DNA of 16,409 nucleotides from Gemmataceae bacterium (lineage in GTDB: Bacteria; Planctomycetota; Planctomycetia; Gemmatales; Gemmataceae), in assembly GCA_025056835.1 (NCBI GenBank), contig JANWVS010000005.1, positions 1 through 16,409 of the forward strand, written 5' to 3'. The position numbers and the translations under genes were made by a program. The first letter of the stretch is position 1, and every line of letters begins with the position of its first letter. The notes beneath the pieces are model-generated. The model had not been told where the DNA came from, did not search any database, and was given only the letters and a program-made list of their open reading frames with translations. Shown one piece after another: positions 14,431-16,409 of the stretch.

Positions 14431-15249
14431 ATGGGTAATTCTCCCCAGCGCCTGGCGCTTGCGGCGTGCCTGCTCGGCGTCGTCGGCGGCTGCGGCCTTG
14501 CCGACTACGAAAAACAAATGCTCGCCACCTACGAGCGCCTCAAGCAAATGGATGACGAGGACCGCGTCCTCGGCAACATGGTCGCCATGCCCAGCGGCAA
14601 GGATCCCTTCGGCAACGAAATCAGACCGCCGTTTGTCATTTTCATGCGGGTGCCGCGCTACCTGCGGCCGACGCCGGAATTAGCGGTGATCCACGACCAG
14701 GTGGCGCTGTTCCGCTACCCCTGCCGAGCCGATGCCTTCAAGGGTTGGCAAGATTTTAATCTCCTGTTGGCCTGGTCCAAGATCAAAGACCCCTCCGCCG
14801 CGCCGCCGCCCAAGGATAAACTCGGCACCGATAAGGGGACGATCGACCAAGGCGCTTCCGGGCCGCCCCCGGATCCGGAATTCACCGTCGACGAATTCCA
14901 CAAGCGCGTGCAGGGCGCGTTGGTCGACTACATCTTGCGAACGATGAGTTTGCACGCCAACGTCCAAGACATCAAGAAGGCCGATCCCAAGAAGTATCAC
15001 GTCCTGCGCGACGGCCGGCCGGTCAAACTCGACTTCGAGTGCGAAACTTTCACCGATCCCCGCGGCGCCTCGGTCTTCAAGGTCCACTATGTCTATGCGG
15101 GGTTTCGCCAAGCGGCGGTGATTTTCCAACTGCCGACCGCCCTGGCAAGCGACGCCGAGTTCCACAAGATGGTCGAATTCAGCTTGAAAACCGTCAACAT
15201 CACCCCCAGCGCCGGGGGCCAACGGGCCAAGTTCAACTTTCGAGGATGA
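14431..15249 (+). CDS. Predicted lipoprotein of unknown function
   Basis: A 272-residue protein with a lipoprotein signal: a short n-region with Arg7, hydrophobic LALAACLLGVVGGC, and the lipidated Cys at residue 21 after VGG. The mature part has a charged helix (about 25-45), a conserved-looking FGNEIRPPFVIFMRVPRYLRP block, a Pro/Ala/Asp-rich spacer (about 128-150) and a C-terminal beta-rich segment (LDFECETFTDPRGASVFKVHYVYAGFRQAAVIFQLP) that could be a compact domain resembling small stress-type or lipoprotein folds. I do not recognise the family. It has no clear ribosome site and may be translated leaderless from the promoter candidate just upstream. glpD follows 34 bp downstream on the same strand, so cotranscription is plausible. 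Envelope location is inferred from the lipobox. Confidence 0.8.
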   Translation: MGNSPQRLALAACLLGVVGGCGLADYEKQMLATYERLKQMDDEDRVLGNMVAMPSGKDPFGNEIRPPFVIFMRVPRYLRPTPELAVIHDQVALFRYPCRADAFKGWQDFNLLLAWSKIKDPSAAPPPKDKLGTDKGTIDQGASGPPPDPEFTVDEFHKRVQGALVDYILRTMSLHANVQDIKKADPKKYHVLRDGRPVKLDFECETFTDPRGASVFKVHYVYAGFRQAAVIFQLPTALASDAEFHKMVEFSLKTVNITPSAGGQRAKFNFRG

Positions 15250-15283
15250 CCAGCCGCTCCCGGACCAGCACTCCTGTCGCACC

Positions 15284-16409
15284 ATGCGCCGCGACCTCGA
15301 CGCCCTGACCCGCGAGACGTTTGACGTGCTCATTGTGGGCGGCGGCATCACCGGCGCCGGCGTCGCCTTCGATGCAGCCACGCGCGGCTGGCGCGTCGCC
15401 CTCATCGACCAGGCCGACTTCGCCTCCGGCACCAGCAGCGTTTCCTCGAAGCTGATCCACGGCGGTCTGCGCTACCTCGAATACGGCCAGGTACGACTGG
15501 TCTATGAAGCGTTGCGCGAGCGCGGCTGGCTGCTCTGGGCGGCGCCGCACCTGGTCCGGCCGCTGCGGTTTGTCATTCCGTTTTTCCGGGGCGACCGCGT
15601 GCCGCCGTGGCAGTGGCGCGTCGGCCTGACCGCGTACGATCTTCTTGCCGGCCGGGCCAACATCCGCCGCAGCCGGCCGCTGAGCTTGACCGCCCTCTGC
15701 CGCGAGTTGCCCGGGCTGCGCCGCCTTCAGTTGCGCGGCGGCGCCGCCTACTACGACGCCCAGATGGATGATGCCCGCCTTTGCCTGGAGGTGCTGCACT
15801 CAGCTCAGGCCCACGGCGCCGTGCTGGCCAACTACGTGCAAGCGCTCAGTTTCCGGACCGCCGCCGGCCGCGTCACCGGCGTCGTGGCGCGCGATCGCCT
15901 TGCGGGCAACGACGTTACGATTGCCGCCCGCGTGGTCCTCAACGCCACCGGCCCTTGGGTCGACCAACTCAGCCGACGCACCGGCGAAACGGCGGAGGCG
16001 CAGTTGGCCCCCACCAAGGGGGTGCACGTTCTTTTGCCGGACCGCGGCCTGACGTCGGCGTTGCTGCTCTTGCATCCGCGCGATGGTCGCGTCTTTTTCG
16101 TCATTCCGTGGTTGGGCCGAACGCTGGTCGGAACCACCGACACGGAAACCAGCCAGGGGCCGGAGGCCTTGACCGTGGCGCCGGAGGACGTCGCCTACCT
16201 CCTCGAGGCTTACCGCTACTTTTTCCCGAACGACGGCGACGTTGCCGTGCTGGGCACGTTCGTCGGCCTGCGGCCGCTGATTCGCTCCCGTCCGGGGGAA
16301 CCGTCGGCCCGCTCGCGCGAGTTCCGCATCTTTTCGTCGTCCGATGGGCTGGTCTCCGTGGCTGGCGGCAAATACACGACCTTTCGGTCGATGGCGGAAC
16401 GCATCACCG
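15284..16409 (+). CDS. glpD: FAD-dependent glycerol-3-phosphate dehydrogenase, 3'-truncated by window edge
   Basis: The first 375 residues of GlpD; the frame is open from ATG 15284 to the last base, and the C-terminal part lies beyond the window. The enzyme oxidises glycerol-3-phosphate to dihydroxyacetone phosphate at the cytoplasmic membrane and feeds electrons to quinone. The FAD-binding dinucleotide motif VGGGITGAG (18-26) follows the first strand, then DFASGTSSVSSKLIHGGLRYLE (45-66) matches the family signature. Further on are YYDAQMDDARLCLEVL, NATGPWVDQL, APTKGVHVLLP, GTTDTE and VSVAGGKYTTFRSMAERIT, close to the C-terminal boundary of the FAD domain. No Shine-Dalgarno is clear before the ATG, so translation may depend on the preceding lipoprotein gene. 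The anaerobic GlpA form cannot be excluded without the C-terminus, but the context and length so far fit GlpD. Confidence 0.93.
   Translation, partial: MRRDLDALTRETFDVLIVGGGITGAGVAFDAATRGWRVALIDQADFASGTSSVSSKLIHGGLRYLEYGQVRLVYEALRERGWLLWAAPHLVRPLRFVIPFFRGDRVPPWQWRVGLTAYDLLAGRANIRRSRPLSLTALCRELPGLRRLQLRGGAAYYDAQMDDARLCLEVLHSAQAHGAVLANYVQALSFRTAAGRVTGVVARDRLAGNDVTIAARVVLNATGPWVDQLSRRTGETAEAQLAPTKGVHVLLPDRGLTSALLLLHPRDGRVFFVIPWLGRTLVGTTDTETSQGPEALTVAPEDVAYLLEAYRYFFPNDGDVAVLGTFVGLRPLIRSRPGEPSARSREFRIFSSSDGLVSVAGGKYTTFRSMAERIT

Noticed and set aside
1..16409. tRNA, rRNA, CRISPR repeats, insertion sequences, phage or toxin-antitoxin genes
   Set aside because: Looked for on both strands and not found; no direct-repeat arrays, transposase motifs or tRNA-like T-arm sequences were seen.

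Overview
The window (GC-rich, about 60-65% by eye) most likely comes from a planctomycete, possibly near Gemmata. The evidence is indirect: a SUMF1-fold secreted protein ending in a WW-rich ...GFRIVRP block, several short signal-peptide proteins of unknown function, a DinG helicase of the form I associate with planctomycetes, and genes that fit a cell with an outer membrane. No rRNA, tRNA, CRISPR array, transposase or phage gene is visible. Genus-level placement is not possible from this sequence alone. Layout: (1) 2-391 (+) is the C-terminal part of purC (SAICAR synthetase), converging with and overlapping a small double zinc-finger gene (385-828, -). (2) 1199-5631 (-) is an envelope lipid-transport pair: a 1058-residue AsmA-like bridge protein and an LptF/LptG-family permease joined by an ATGA stop/start overlap, with a good sigma70-type promoter at 5715-5743. 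(3) 5870-6675 (+) holds two tandem, mutually similar small exported proteins. (4) 6743-8891 (-) is a SUMF1-fold protein lacking the formylglycine-generating cysteines, followed by fabH. (5) 8892-9511 has no convincing protein gene, but on the + strand it holds a near-consensus sigma54 promoter, an upstream inverted repeat placed like an activator site, and about 200 nt of hairpin-rich sequence ending in a strong intrinsic terminator. This is a candidate sigma54-dependent small RNA. (6) 9512-10201 (+) is a predicted lipoprotein with an alpha/beta-hydrolase GHSWG motif. (7) 10214-14187 (-) is a run of three genes in transcription order: small secreted protein, prpD, dinG-type helicase, with an ATGA contact between prpD and an upstream dinG start. 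(8) 14431-16409 (+) is a lipoprotein followed by a 3'-truncated glpD. The 14188-14430 gap carries two back-to-back promoter-like sequences with a 9-bp inverted repeat whose arms touch both -35 elements. How the genes relate: purC, fabH, prpD and glpD are ordinary metabolism (purine, fatty acid, propionate, glycerol phosphate), and dinG is DNA maintenance. The AsmA/LptF pair, the exported paralogues, the SUMF1-like protein and the two lipoproteins give the window an envelope theme. The items most worth a second look are the sigma54-sRNA candidate, the AsmA-like protein with five copies of a ~120-residue repeat coupled to a permease, the operator between divergent promoters, and two enzymes missing expected cysteines (SUMF1-like and DinG-like).
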